In this document: piece by piece, positions 34,798 to 43,398 of the stretch
How positions within the stretch are numbered: the stretch's first letter is position 1
Layout: every line of letters begins with the position of its first letter
NCBI GenBank assembly: GCA_965214995.1
Contig: CBDCCT010000002.1
Location: 3,596,001-3,660,000, forward strand
Direction of reading: 5' to 3'
Length of the DNA stretch: 64,000 nt
Source of the DNA: CBDCCT01 sp965214995
GTDB taxonomy: Bacteria; Deinococcota; Deinococci; Deinococcales; Trueperaceae
Program-made: the position numbers and the translations under genes
The notes under the pieces: generated by a model
The model's input: only the letters and a program-made list of their open reading frames with translations
Databases searched by the model: none
Told to the model about the DNA's origin: nothing

Positions 34798-36021
34798 ATG
34801 ACTTCACATACGGCTTCGTCAGGTTCGTCACCTTCGTCAAAACGCCTTTTGCGCCTCGGGTCGGTGCTGCTGCTGGGGGTCGTCGCCGGGTACGGCGTGC
34901 GCTACGTGACCACGCGGCGGGAGCGCGAAAGCGCCCAACGCACCACATCTCAAACTCAGGGCGTTAGAACGCCCGCCGAGCTTATCGACTGGTCGTTAGC
35001 GCGGCGCGTGGCCCTGCGGGTGTCGGGCTGGGAGGGTGCGGGCGTGCCCGCGCGGGAGAGGCGTGAAGCGCAGTACATCGACCTGGTCGCGCGTAGCGAG
35101 CCGCTTATTGCTGAATATCTGGGTACGGCGTTGCCGCAGCCCCTCGAGCACGTCCACGTCGTAGACCGCCGGGAGTGGTTGGAGGCCAACTTTGCTTCTA
35201 TGAAGGAGCTGTTCACCACCCTGTTTGCGAGCCTCGGCGCGCAGGCGCGGCTTGCGGAGGTCGGTGAGGTGGGCCGCCGGGTGGCCGGGCTCGAGATGGG
35301 CGCGCTGCTGGGCGTTCTCGCGCGTCGCGTGCTCGGCCAGTACGACTTAAGCCTCTTGTCCCCCGACCCTCACGCGCGCGGCGCGCTCCTTTTTGTGGAG
35401 CCCAACATCGCCAAACTGGAAAAGGAGCTGGGCCTCACGGGCGAGGACTTCCGCCTTTGGATTGCGCTGCACGAAACCACGCACGCCTTTCAGTTCGAGA
35501 GCTTCGCGTGGGTCCGGCCTCACTTCAGCGCGCTGCTAAACCGCCTCGTGAGCGGGCTCTCGGCGCGGCTGGTGACGCCCGACACGCGCCCGTTGGAGCT
35601 TCTTGGGAGGCTCGTTCGGCCCTCGAGCGGCGGACTACTAACGCGTTTCCTCACCCCGGAAGAGCGGGCGACGTTCGACGAACTCCAGGCCTTGATGTCC
35701 CTTGTCGAGGGCTACGCCGAACACGTGATGAACACGGTCGGGCCCCGCGTCCTGCCGAGCTTTGGCACCATCGAGGCGCGCGTGCGCGAGCGGCGCAAAA
35801 ACCCGTCGTTGCTCCTAGAGCTTTTCGACCGCCTCACCGGGATGGAACTCAAGAAAGCGCAATACCGCCAGGGCGAGGCGTTTGTAAACGCCGTGGTCGG
35901 GGCGCAGGGGCTTGATTTCATGAACCGCGTGTGGGAGGGGCCCGGAAATCTGCCGACGCTCTCAGAAATCCTCGAGCCCTCCCGCTGGATTGCGCGTATG
36001 AAGCGCAGCCCGGTGCCTTAG
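34798..36021 (+). CDS. DUF2342-type zinc metalloprotease-like membrane protein
   Basis: A 407-aa protein of the family sometimes labelled 'coenzyme F420 biosynthesis associated'. One N-terminal membrane helix (LLRLGSVLLLGVVAGYGVRYVT) is followed by a long helical domain and the zincin motif LHETTHAFQFESFAWV (HExxH, about residue 224). YAEHVMNTVGP carries another conserved Glu/His pair. An F420 link is only a database habit, and no F420 genes are nearby. SD AAAGGAA precedes ATG 34798. The substrate is unknown. Confidence 0.85.
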   Translation: MTSHTASSGSSPSSKRLLRLGSVLLLGVVAGYGVRYVTTRRERESAQRTTSQTQGVRTPAELIDWSLARRVALRVSGWEGAGVPARERREAQYIDLVARSEPLIAEYLGTALPQPLEHVHVVDRREWLEANFASMKELFTTLFASLGAQARLAEVGEVGRRVAGLEMGALLGVLARRVLGQYDLSLLSPDPHARGALLFVEPNIAKLEKELGLTGEDFRLWIALHETTHAFQFESFAWVRPHFSALLNRLVSGLSARLVTPDTRPLELLGRLVRPSSGGLLTRFLTPEERATFDELQALMSLVEGYAEHVMNTVGPRVLPSFGTIEARVRERRKNPSLLLELFDRLTGMELKKAQYRQGEAFVNAVVGAQGLDFMNRVWEGPGNLPTLSEILEPSRWIARMKRSPVP

Positions 36022-36158
36022 CAGCCTCTGTCACCCCCTATCACCCCACCGTCACCCGGCGCGCTGAAGAGAAGGAGAGGCAGACGACTGTCTTGTCATG
36101 TGAAAAATTGCATTATGGTTTGGAATACATCACACAGCACGGAGAAAGGACCTAAACG

Positions 36159-37442
36159 ATGCAAGAAAAAGCAACGGCAGGTTGGACGAGTGGGACGACG
36201 CTCCTTAAGTTACTTTTGGCGGTGTTTTTGACAACGCTGACCGCGGCGGCTCTCGCGCAGGACGCGAGCATCACCCTGGCGACGCATTACCCGCCGGCGA
36301 GCATCGAGATTTTGGAGCCATGTTTTGCCGCCTATGAAGAACAAAATCCGGGCGTCAACATCGAGCACCAGCAGATCACTTACGGTGACTACCTGCAAAC
36401 CATCCTGACCTCCCGCTTGGGCGGGCAGTCGCCCGACATCTACCACGTTTACTCCATCTGGGGCGCGCAGCTCGTCGAGAACGGCATCCTGGCGACGCCG
36501 CCCGAAGGTATTGTTGCCTTTGTTGAGAACAACTACGTCGACAGCACGGTGGACGCCGCGAGCATTCAGGGCCAGCTCTGGGGCGTCCCCACCGAGGTGA
36601 GCAATTACATGCTCATTTACAATAAAAAGCTTTTACAGGAGGCTGGTTACGACGCGCCGCCGACGACCTGGGCTGAGCTGCAAGAGATCGCGCAGGCGAC
36701 GACCAAAAGCGACGGGGGGCAGATAACCCAGTCGGGCTATGCGGCGGGCACGACGACCGCGGAGGTGGTGCATCCCTTCCTGACGCTGCTCTACTCCAAG
36801 GGCATGGACCTCTTCACCGAGGATTTCTCCGCGACCAACCTGACCACGCCCGAGGCGGTCGAGGCCCTGACGCAGCAAGTGGAGCTTTTTCAAATGGGCG
36901 CGGCCACGCCGAGCTTGACCGTCGACGACTTCAACAGCGGTTTGGTGGCGATGGAGATTCAGCCGGTGTGGCTCGAGTCGCAACTTCAGGCCGCCTTTGG
37001 TGACGCCTTTGAAGAAACGGTGGGCATAAGCCAGATTCCGCAGGGCGACGACTGGCGGAGCCTGCAGTATGCGTTCTTTTACGCGGTTGACGGCAACAGC
37101 GACGTGCAGGACGAGGCGTGGGCGTTTCTTGAGTGGCTCAACTCCTCACAGGCGGAGGGCGAACCCTCGTGCATGGGGCGGATGCTCGTTGACTTGGGCG
37201 CGCTGACTGCGAACGAAACCGACATCAACAACGCGCAGGCCGAACTCGGCGACTTCTTTACCGCGCCCTTTGCCGACGCGCTCGAGCGCTCCATCACCGA
37301 GCCCAACGTGGTGCAGGCGAGCGAAATCGAGCGGATTTTGCAGGGATACATCGAGCGCGCCTGGCGCGGCGAGCTGAGCCCGGAAGAGGCGCTCACGCAA
37401 GCGGACGCAGAGATTAGCAGCATTTTGGCTGAATACTACTAA
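36159..37442 (+). CDS. Carbohydrate ABC transporter substrate-binding protein
   Basis: A 427-aa cluster D (MalE-like) binding protein. A Sec signal peptide with AxA-Q cleavage (LTAAALAQ) is followed by SITLATHYPPASIEILEPCFAAYEEQNPGVNIE, the family opening. Ligand-binding lobes include SPDIYHVYSIWGAQLVENG and QLWGVPTEVSNYMLIYNKK. It is the first gene of a five-gene operon with two permeases, a YcaO homologue and a NodB homologue. The ligand is unknown. A strong hairpin directly follows the stop. Confidence 0.92.
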   Translation: MQEKATAGWTSGTTLLKLLLAVFLTTLTAAALAQDASITLATHYPPASIEILEPCFAAYEEQNPGVNIEHQQITYGDYLQTILTSRLGGQSPDIYHVYSIWGAQLVENGILATPPEGIVAFVENNYVDSTVDAASIQGQLWGVPTEVSNYMLIYNKKLLQEAGYDAPPTTWAELQEIAQATTKSDGGQITQSGYAAGTTTAEVVHPFLTLLYSKGMDLFTEDFSATNLTTPEAVEALTQQVELFQMGAATPSLTVDDFNSGLVAMEIQPVWLESQLQAAFGDAFEETVGISQIPQGDDWRSLQYAFFYAVDGNSDVQDEAWAFLEWLNSSQAEGEPSCMGRMLVDLGALTANETDINNAQAELGDFFTAPFADALERSITEPNVVQASEIERILQGYIERAWRGELSPEEALTQADAEISSILAEYY

Positions 37443-37456
37443 CCTCCAAGTCTGGA

Positions 37457-37483
37457 GAGGGTCTCGGGTGTCGAGGCCCTCTT
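37457..37483 (+). repeat. Intercistronic hairpin after the binding-protein gene
   Basis: AGAGGG(T)CTCG pairs with CGAG(G)CCCTCT across a GGTGT loop, 15 nt after the stop codon, with no U tract. Such structures often protect binding-protein mRNA and lower expression of downstream permeases; that role is inferred. Confidence 0.65.
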
Positions 37484-37655
37484 GAAGGCTCGAGCCCCAC
37501 TTGTTTCTGATTACCCTTATACTTTACCTGCCTCAACGTCACAACTCTAATGTTACGGCTCCGCTCGCGGCGTTTTCTGCTCCGTCACCCGGTCGCCAAA
37601 CTGGGTACAAACGTGCGCTCCAGCGCGAAGAGGTCAGTATGCACCACCCAACCCA

Positions 37656-38588
37656 ATGACAACCAAACCCGCAACCGACGCGGCCGCCCCTGCCCCCCTT
37701 ACGCGTAGGCGGCGACGTGTCCGCCAGCAAGACTGGGCCCCTTACGTGTTCCTCGCGCCCACGCTCCTCTTTTTCGTGGTCTTTTTCTTGTTGCCCATCG
37801 GCTTCTCGCTCTATCTCACCTTTACGCGCTGGAACCCGCTCTCGACGCCTAATTTTATCGGCTTGGACAACTATTTTTATCTCTTTAACGACGCCACCTT
37901 CCGCCTCACCCTGTGGAACACGCTTCTTTTCGCCTTTGGCGCGGTGTTTATCGGCACGCCGCTCGCGCTCGTGGTCGCGTTCGTGTTTACCCAGAGCCGC
38001 TACAAGGCGTTCTGGCGCTCGCTCTACTTCCTGCCGATGATCACCAACGTCGCCGCGATTGGCTTCCTCTGGCAGTTTATTTTGAAAGGCAACGGCGGGC
38101 TTATCAACCGGCTTTTGGGGTTTCTCGGTGTTAACGGGCCGAACTGGCTCACCGACCCCTCGGTGGCGATGTGGGCGGTGATTATGGTCGCCATCTGGTA
38201 CTACTTAGGTCAAGACATGCTGCTCTTCTCCGCCGGTCTCGAGGGCATCGACGATTCTTATTACAACGCGGCCAAGGTGGACGGCGCCAACACGCTGCAA
38301 ATGTTCTGGAACGTGACCGTGCCGCTCATCCGCCCGACGCTGCTTTTTGTCAGCATCACGAGCTTTATCAGGGCGATGGGGTCGGCGTTTGCGCTTATCT
38401 TGGTCCTGACGGGCGGCGGCCCGGTGGGGAGCACCAACGTCACCGCGCTCTACATGTACCAAACCGCCTTTACCGACCTGCGCATGGGCCGCGCGTCGGC
38501 GGCGGCGTTCGTGCTGTTCGTGGTGATTTTTCTCATCACCCTGGTGCAACTGCGCCTGTTCCGGCGGGGCGGCGTTGAGGCTTACTGA
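37656..38588 (+). CDS. Sugar ABC transporter permease (MalF type)
   Basis: A 310-aa membrane protein with six helices. After a basic N-terminus (TRRRRRVRQQDW) comes the first helix (YVFLAPTLLFFVVFFLLPIGFS). The EAA loop reads YYNAAKVDGANTLQMFWNVTVPLIRPT, the coupling site for the ATPase. It pairs with the second permease. No ATPase is encoded in this operon, so a shared MsmX/UgpC-like ATPase elsewhere must be used, as is common for this class. Confidence 0.93.
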   Translation: MTTKPATDAAAPAPLTRRRRRVRQQDWAPYVFLAPTLLFFVVFFLLPIGFSLYLTFTRWNPLSTPNFIGLDNYFYLFNDATFRLTLWNTLLFAFGAVFIGTPLALVVAFVFTQSRYKAFWRSLYFLPMITNVAAIGFLWQFILKGNGGLINRLLGFLGVNGPNWLTDPSVAMWAVIMVAIWYYLGQDMLLFSAGLEGIDDSYYNAAKVDGANTLQMFWNVTVPLIRPTLLFVSITSFIRAMGSAFALILVLTGGGPVGSTNVTALYMYQTAFTDLRMGRASAAAFVLFVVIFLITLVQLRLFRRGGVEAY

Positions 38589-38721
38589 GCATTTTGCGTT
38601 GCGCGCGCAGGGTGGGTTGAGGTGAGACAAAGTGTCGAGTATTGAGTACCGAGTAGAAAGTTGAGACAGCTTTTGTCTTCTCGAGAGCTGGCGCATAAGG
38701 TGAGCGTGATTGGGGAGAATG

Positions 38722-39603
38722 ATGAGTAGACGTATGTGGATAGTGGGGAGCGTCGTCAAGTACGGGCTCCTCGCGCTGGGGGGCTTCCTTATGCTCCTGC
38801 CCTTTTTCGAGATGTTCGTGGGCGCGCTGCGCACGCCCGCCGAGAGGTTCGCGCAGCCGCCCGTGTTCTGGCCTTCCGACCCGCAGTGGAGCATCTACGC
38901 GGAGGTGTTCGAGAGCCTGCCCGTCGGAAAATGGTACCTCAACAGCGTCATCGTCACCGTGAGCATCACCTTTTTGCAGCTCCTGACGAGCGCGATGGCG
39001 GGCTTTGCGCTCGCCAAGTATCAGTTCCGGGGGCGCAACTGGATATTCCGGAGCGTCTTGTCCGCGCAGATGTTCCCCTTTTTTCTCTTTCTCATCCCGA
39101 TGTTCTTCCTCATGCGTTTTTGGCCCCTGGCGGGCGGGAATACAATCTTAGGGGCGGGGGGAAGCGGGCTTTTAGGCACCTACGCCGCGCTCATTTTGCC
39201 CTTCTTGATTACCTGGTACGGGATTTTTATGCTGCGGCAGTTTATGGTGACGATTCCGACCGAATTGCTCGAGGCCGCCCGCATCGACGGCTGCTCCGAA
39301 TTCCGCATCTTCGCGCAAATCGTGCTGCCCTTAATCAAGCCCGCTTTGGCGACGTTGGGCATTTTCGTTTTTATCTACCAGTGGAACGAGTTCATCTGGA
39401 CGCTGACCATCACCCGCTCCGCGCCCCAGTTGGAGACGCTGCCGGTCGGAATTTACCTCCTGCGCGGCGCGTTCGGCAACATCGAAGATGAATCTTTACA
39501 GCAGGCGGCGCTGGCGGTGAGCACGGTGCCCCTGGCGGTGCTTTTTTTGATGTTGCAACGTTACTACGTGAAAGGTCTGGCGATGTCGGGGCTTAAAGGA
39601 TGA
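38722..39603 (+). CDS. Sugar ABC transporter permease (MalG type)
   Basis: A 293-aa six-helix permease. The EAA motif is LLEAARIDGCSEFRIFAQIVLPLIKPAL near residue 190, and the C-terminus ends in YYVKGLAMSGLKG. The start is ATG 38722, with GGGGAG 4 nt upstream; the adjacent ATG 38719 is too close to the SD. The stop overlaps the YcaO start (ATGA), so transporter and YcaO are translationally coupled. Confidence 0.93.
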   Translation: MSRRMWIVGSVVKYGLLALGGFLMLLPFFEMFVGALRTPAERFAQPPVFWPSDPQWSIYAEVFESLPVGKWYLNSVIVTVSITFLQLLTSAMAGFALAKYQFRGRNWIFRSVLSAQMFPFFLFLIPMFFLMRFWPLAGGNTILGAGGSGLLGTYAALILPFLITWYGIFMLRQFMVTIPTELLEAARIDGCSEFRIFAQIVLPLIKPALATLGIFVFIYQWNEFIWTLTITRSAPQLETLPVGIYLLRGAFGNIEDESLQQAALAVSTVPLAVLFLMLQRYYVKGLAMSGLKG

Positions 39604-41087
39604 CGCAAAATACGAATGAGACGGAGGTAAAGGAGCCGGGTTTGGAGGAGGTGCGGGACCGCTACCGCGCCGCGCTGCCCGAGGGCGAATTGTGGAGTTT
39701 CGCGGTGACCGCCTTGGACCGAACCGGCTTGCCCTCATGGTCGGTCACGCAGATGCCGGGCTTTCCCGATGGCGGGCACGGTTACGGTGAGAGCGAATTG
39801 CAGGCCGAAATTGGCGCGCTGGGCGAGCAGCACGAGAAGTTGCAGAGCCGCCTCACGGTTCCTACTTTTCCAATCGAAAGCGCCTCATACAATGACCTCG
39901 TGAGCGCCTACGGCGAGGCGTCGGTGGTGGACGCCGTGCGTTTAGGCTTACCCGCCGGGAGCGACTACACCCCGGCGCGGGGGCTGCGCTGGGTGCGCCT
40001 TCGCCGCTGGTCGGACGGGGCGGAGCGGTTCGTGCCCTTAGCGGCGGCGGCCTCGAGCGCGTCCGAACTCCCCAAGGGTTACAGGCCGCTCTTTCTGCCC
40101 GTCTCAAACGGTCTGGGTGCCGGGTTTTCGCTCGAGCGCGCCTTGTCTCACGCCGTGTTAGAAATCTTGCAGCGCGACGGCAACTCGGTTCGCTACCGCG
40201 CCTTTGACCGGGGCGTGGCGGTTGATGTGAGCGGGTTGCCGGACGACCTTGACGCCGTCCTAACGAAACTGCGCGAGGGGGGGCTCGAGCCCGTCGTCAA
40301 ACTCGCCGCCACCGACTTCGGCCTCGCCAACGTGTACGTCCACGGCCCCGCCCGCCACGACTTCGCGCCCGCCGTCTCTGAGGGAGCCTGCGGCGAGGCC
40401 TGCCACCCCGACCGGGACACGGCGCTGCGCAAGGCGCTCCTAGAATACGCCTCGTCGCGGACGCGTTTGGCTTTCGACCAAGGCCCCTTAGACCGCGTGG
40501 CCGAGGTGGCGACGCCGGGCTACTTGGAGGCGCACCGTCGCCACTTCCCGCCGGGTAAAGAGGAGGCGCGGGCGCTGTCCTCGATGCTGGCGTGGCTCGA
40601 GCTGACCCACGCCGAGTTGCGCGAAAAGCTCGAGCCCGTGTGGCGGGTGCGCGAACATATTTCTTGGGAGAGCCTGCCCCAAACGCGCGTGTCCACGCCC
40701 GAGGAGACGCTGGCGCTGCTGACGGAGCGTTTGGAGAATTTCGAGATTCTTTATGTAGAGACGCAAAGCGAAAAGGCGCGGGGTGAGGGTGTGCACACAG
40801 TTAAAGCCGTCGTACCTGGTCTGGAAGTTGAAACAGCCTCGTATGGCCGCATCGGCGCGCGCAACTTGCGGCGGCTTTTGGAAGGGGAGAGTCTGCTCGT
40901 TGGCGTCGGCACCCCGCCAAGGGGCGCGGCTCGAGTGCATCTGCGTGAAGAGGATGAGGAAGCTTTGGGTGGTCCTGCCTGGTTTGATTTGGCAGGGCTC
41001 GAGCGCCTCGTCAGCCCCTTCTACTCCCTCTACCGCGAACCGGCGAGTCACGAGGCGCAGTATCACAGGGGAGACCAAGAGGGGTGA
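39600..41087 (+). CDS. YcaO-family protein in a sugar-transport operon
   Basis: A 495-aa YcaO-like protein. The family activates amide bonds with ATP (azolines, thioamides, amidines). Seen: VSNGLGAGFSLERALSHAVLEILQRD (residues 168-193), corresponding to the ATP/Mg helix normally ending ELIERD, and GEACHPDRDTALRKALLEYASSR (265-287), corresponding to GxGxHxDPxxALxRALTExxQSR. A VVPGLEVE motif lies near the C-terminus. Two usual ligand positions differ: E-x-x-E is E188..Q191, and the Gln of ExxQ is Ser. There is no PxPxP tail and no fused cyclodehydratase partner. It overlaps the permease and NodB-like genes by 4 nt each. The substrate is unknown. Confidence 0.85.
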   Translation: MTQNTNETEVKEPGLEEVRDRYRAALPEGELWSFAVTALDRTGLPSWSVTQMPGFPDGGHGYGESELQAEIGALGEQHEKLQSRLTVPTFPIESASYNDLVSAYGEASVVDAVRLGLPAGSDYTPARGLRWVRLRRWSDGAERFVPLAAAASSASELPKGYRPLFLPVSNGLGAGFSLERALSHAVLEILQRDGNSVRYRAFDRGVAVDVSGLPDDLDAVLTKLREGGLEPVVKLAATDFGLANVYVHGPARHDFAPAVSEGACGEACHPDRDTALRKALLEYASSRTRLAFDQGPLDRVAEVATPGYLEAHRRHFPPGKEEARALSSMLAWLELTHAELREKLEPVWRVREHISWESLPQTRVSTPEETLALLTERLENFEILYVETQSEKARGEGVHTVKAVVPGLEVETASYGRIGARNLRRLLEGESLLVGVGTPPRGAARVHLREEDEEALGGPAWFDLAGLERLVSPFYSLYREPASHEAQYHRGDQEG

Positions 41088-42145
41088 ACAGACCTTCTCA
41101 AGAGGCTGTGAACGCGCTCGTTGCTGCGGCTCCGGCTCGAGCCGCTACCCTCGCGCGGCGCGACTATCGGCGCGAGGGCATCGAGATGTTGCTGACGCTC
41201 TCCAACCTTCAGGGTGAACCCTCCTCGCCCGAGGACCCCTACGGCTGCGCCCTCGCCGACGCGACCGAGCGGGTGGCGGCGCGTTTGTTGGTGGGTGAGG
41301 AGCACGACCCGGTGCGGGCGTTGCGGGGGGCGCTCGAGGTCGTGGCCGCCGACCTGTTTACCCCCGAACCTTATGAAGAAGCCCCACCGTTGCGCGCCGA
41401 GCCCGACCCCGCCGCCAGTGGCGATGGCTGGCCGCCGCTGCGGTTGGGAAGCGCGCTGGATGAGGAGTTGCGGGCGTTGACCAAGGCGCTACGCAGAGGC
41501 CGTTACCTGCGCGCGCTCAACTTTCACATCACTCCCCGCGCCGACGCATCGCGCTACGAAAGGCGGCTGCGCGCCGTGGGTGAGCGCTTCTCGAGCGTGA
41601 CTGAGGCGTCGCTATGCCGCCTCGTCGCGGGCGAACCCTGGCAGGGCGCGCGCCCGCCCGCGCTACTCGCCTTTTTCGAGGGCACCCGCGACGGTTATGA
41701 CGTGGCCGCGCCGCTCCTGGAAAAGGCAGGTTTGCACGGAATGTTCTTCCTCATTCCCGGCTTTCTTGACGCGCCCGCCTCCGAGCAGCGCGCCTTTGCC
41801 GCCGCGCATCACATTGCCCTGGCCGAGGGAGAGTATGAACCCCATGAGCGCGTGGCGATGAGCTGGGACGAGGTGCGCGCCCTTGAAAAACGCGGTCACA
41901 GCGTCGCCTGCCACACGATGACCCACGCCGAGCCGCGCCCGGACACCCCGATTGATAAGCTGCGCGAGGAGAGCGTCGGGGCGCTGTTGAGGTTGGAAGA
42001 AGAACTAGGCCATGACGTCAAGACTTTTACTTGGTTGCGGGGCGTGCCGTGGGGTGTGGAACCGCGCGCGGATAGGTTGCTCCTGGAAGCGGGGGTGGAG
42101 GTGCTAATTAGTACGTTTGAGGTTGAGGTGCTACCTCGAGGGTAA
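41084..42145 (+). CDS. Divergent NodB/polysaccharide deacetylase homologue
   Basis: A 353-aa protein, coupled to ycaO by a GTGA overlap (start GTG 41084). Residues 140-350 follow the NodB fold: LLAFFEGTRDGYDVAAPLLEKAGLHGMFFLIPG, MSWDEVRALEKRGHSVACHTMTH with the HxxxH metal site (277, 281), and WLRGVPWGVEP. The catalytic TFDDG motif is replaced by AFFEG, so the usual base Asp is gone and the metal Asp is Glu. The first 115 residues form an unassigned helical domain. It may be an altered hydrolase or binding protein acting with the YcaO product. Confidence 0.8.
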   Translation: MNRPSQEAVNALVAAAPARAATLARRDYRREGIEMLLTLSNLQGEPSSPEDPYGCALADATERVAARLLVGEEHDPVRALRGALEVVAADLFTPEPYEEAPPLRAEPDPAASGDGWPPLRLGSALDEELRALTKALRRGRYLRALNFHITPRADASRYERRLRAVGERFSSVTEASLCRLVAGEPWQGARPPALLAFFEGTRDGYDVAAPLLEKAGLHGMFFLIPGFLDAPASEQRAFAAAHHIALAEGEYEPHERVAMSWDEVRALEKRGHSVACHTMTHAEPRPDTPIDKLREESVGALLRLEEELGHDVKTFTWLRGVPWGVEPRADRLLLEAGVEVLISTFEVEVLPRG

Positions 42146-42317
42146 TTCGGGAAGAAAAGCCTGCGCTTTTTGCGTAAGCTACAGGCTCGAGCCAGAACTT
42201 TGCTACAGCGCGGTCCCGCTGGATGTGAACGTGAGCGGGTTCATCATTTTCGTTTGACTAGAAGAAAAACTTGTAAGATGTCGATTTGTAAAACTGTATG
42301 CACACGCTTATTTTAGT
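42146..42317. other. Gap between the YcaO operon and the attC site
   Basis: It contains one GGCTCGAGCC palindrome near 42184 and an A+T-rich stretch before 42300. No terminator hairpin with a U run was found, and there is no gene. Confidence 0.4.
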
Positions 42318-42431
42318 GTGTAACGCCCGCCTTCACCGGCGCGAGCACCTGAGAATGGCGGGCACTTGGGCTGGCGAGGCCCGACGACAGCAAAAGGCCA
42401 CATTCGCGTCCGGTGCAAGGCGTTGTTATGC
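42318..42431 (-). other. Integron attC recombination site
   Basis: Read on the minus strand, this 114-bp site opens with GCATAAC (R'' core) and closes with GTTACAC (R' core). The arms GCCTT-CACCGG-CGCGA pair perfectly with the 3' arm TCGCG-CCGGTG-AAGGC, and the 5' arm has two unpaired extra bases (G and A), the typical extrahelical bases that set attC strand choice. Ends AACAACGCC and GGCGGGCGTTA closely resemble Vibrio cholerae repeats as I remember them. The stop codon of the EVE gene lies inside the first core, as in many cassettes. Confidence 0.85.
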
Positions 42432-42860
42432 GGTTTGCCCGCCGATGAAAGCCATGAGAGCCGTGCCTTCTTCCTGTGTGACTGGGAAGTTAGTTCCTTG
42501 CTGAAAACCGTGAAAGACAGATAGGTTGCTCAGCGCCGGAACTCCTTTCAGTTCGCTACTGGTTATAGCCAAGTTCCGGTGTGTTAGTTTGCCTCTCACC
42601 CGGCAACGAACCTGAGTTTCAGGCGTCGTCCAATAGGACTGCTCGCTCGGTAACTCTGGCATGTCCTCAGGAGCCGATTCTATTTGCATCACTGCATAGA
42701 TGCCGCGCTCCTTGCCCGTTTGCCACAGAAAAGCAATGTCACCCAGCTTGATGTCCTTCATGTAGCGAGTAACAAGCCAAGTAATCTCCGGATTCGGGTT
42801 CTTCAGCCGCTCGAAGAGATCGTACATTTCCGGGTTGCACTTGAAAATCCAGTAGTTCAC
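42426..42860 (-). CDS. EVE-domain protein carried by an integron cassette
   Basis: A 144-aa protein formed almost entirely by an EVE domain, a PUA-like fold that binds modified bases. MNYWIFKCNPEMYDLFERL, ITWLVTRYMKDIKLGDIAFLWQTGKERGIYAVMQIES and VRCRVRGKLTHRNL are diagnostic. GC is lower than in the surroundings, with no CTCGAG. The TAA stop is in the attC core GCATAAC, and 20 bp before the start is a GTTGAAC core, giving a complete cassette of about 560 bp. EVE proteins are linked to modification-dependent defence and RNA modification; the function here is unknown. Confidence 0.9.
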   Translation of the reverse strand: MNYWIFKCNPEMYDLFERLKNPNPEITWLVTRYMKDIKLGDIAFLWQTGKERGIYAVMQIESAPEDMPELPSEQSYWTTPETQVRCRVRGKLTHRNLAITSSELKGVPALSNLSVFHGFQQGTNFPVTQEEGTALMAFIGGQTA

Positions 42861-42879
42861 GCTAACCTCGTTGGCTGTA

Positions 42880-42925
42880 GTTCAACGCCGCATAACTATG
42901 GTTATACCGCACCCTGCGGTATAAC
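42880..42925 (-). other. attI-like recombination region with a perfect hairpin
   Basis: On the minus strand the cassette begins after GCG in GCGTTGAAC, a perfect GTTRRRY core (42880-42886). Next to it lie several GTTAT/ATAAC elements and a perfect 11-bp inverted repeat GTTATACCGCA-CCC-TGCGGTATAAC (42901-42925). Position between an integrase start and the first cassette is where attI should be. The repeat could be integrase-binding or an operator; this is inference. Confidence 0.65.
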
Positions 42926-42975
42926 ACTCCCAAAACGTGAGCAATTACCGCACTTCGTGAGGTTGCTGTGAGAAG

Positions 42976-43211
42976 ATGAGTGTTGCTGTGGGACTCTCAA
43001 AAGATGATTCTCCATTTCTCATCGAGGTCAGGAGGGTTATCCGTACTAAGCGTTTGAGCTTAAGCACCGAGCGCCCTTACTTGCACACCATCATAGGCTA
43101 CCTCTACCTCCACGGCAAGCGCCACCCCAAAACATTGGTAGAAGAGAAGCTGAGGTGCAAGCGTACCTCAGTCACTTGGCGCTAGAAAAGCGCATTGCCG
43201 CCTCCACGTAA
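42976..43211 (+). pseudogene. intI: Integron integrase (intI) remnant, frameshifted and truncated
   Basis: The first frame gives PFLIEVRRVIRTKRLSLSTE, then YLYLHGKRHPKT, matching the N-terminal DNA-binding domain of IntI integrases (PFLxxVRxxIRxxHYSxRTE..., FHGKRHP). Near 43150 the frame breaks. A shifted frame continues AEVQAYLSHLALEKRIAAST, equal in pattern to IntI AEVEAFLTHLAxERNVAAST, and then stops at TAA 43209. No catalytic Arg-His-Arg-Tyr domain follows. It is divergent from the EVE cassette, as intI normally is. It is not functional. Confidence 0.85.
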
Positions 43212-43398
43212 AACGTCGCACAAAGTTTTGATTGAGGAGCGATGTTTGTCGAGACACAAAAACAGGAGCTAAGACTAATCCCAGCCCCTTGACTCGAGCC
43301 CTAACATCCAACTTAAGGAGCCGCAACCCCTTCGTACATCATGAACTGTCCCGAGCCCGGCACGCCGACGCCCCCAATAGCCAGGTATTACGCCCATG

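Noticed and set aside
34798..36021. Role of the DUF2342 protein in F420 biosynthesis
   Set aside because: The label comes from family naming only; no F420 gene is nearby and the HETTH site points to a zincin.
42976..43185. 69-codon open frame taken as a free-standing small gene
   Set aside because: It matches only the first part of IntI and the homology continues in a shifted frame to 43208, so it is treated as a pseudogene.
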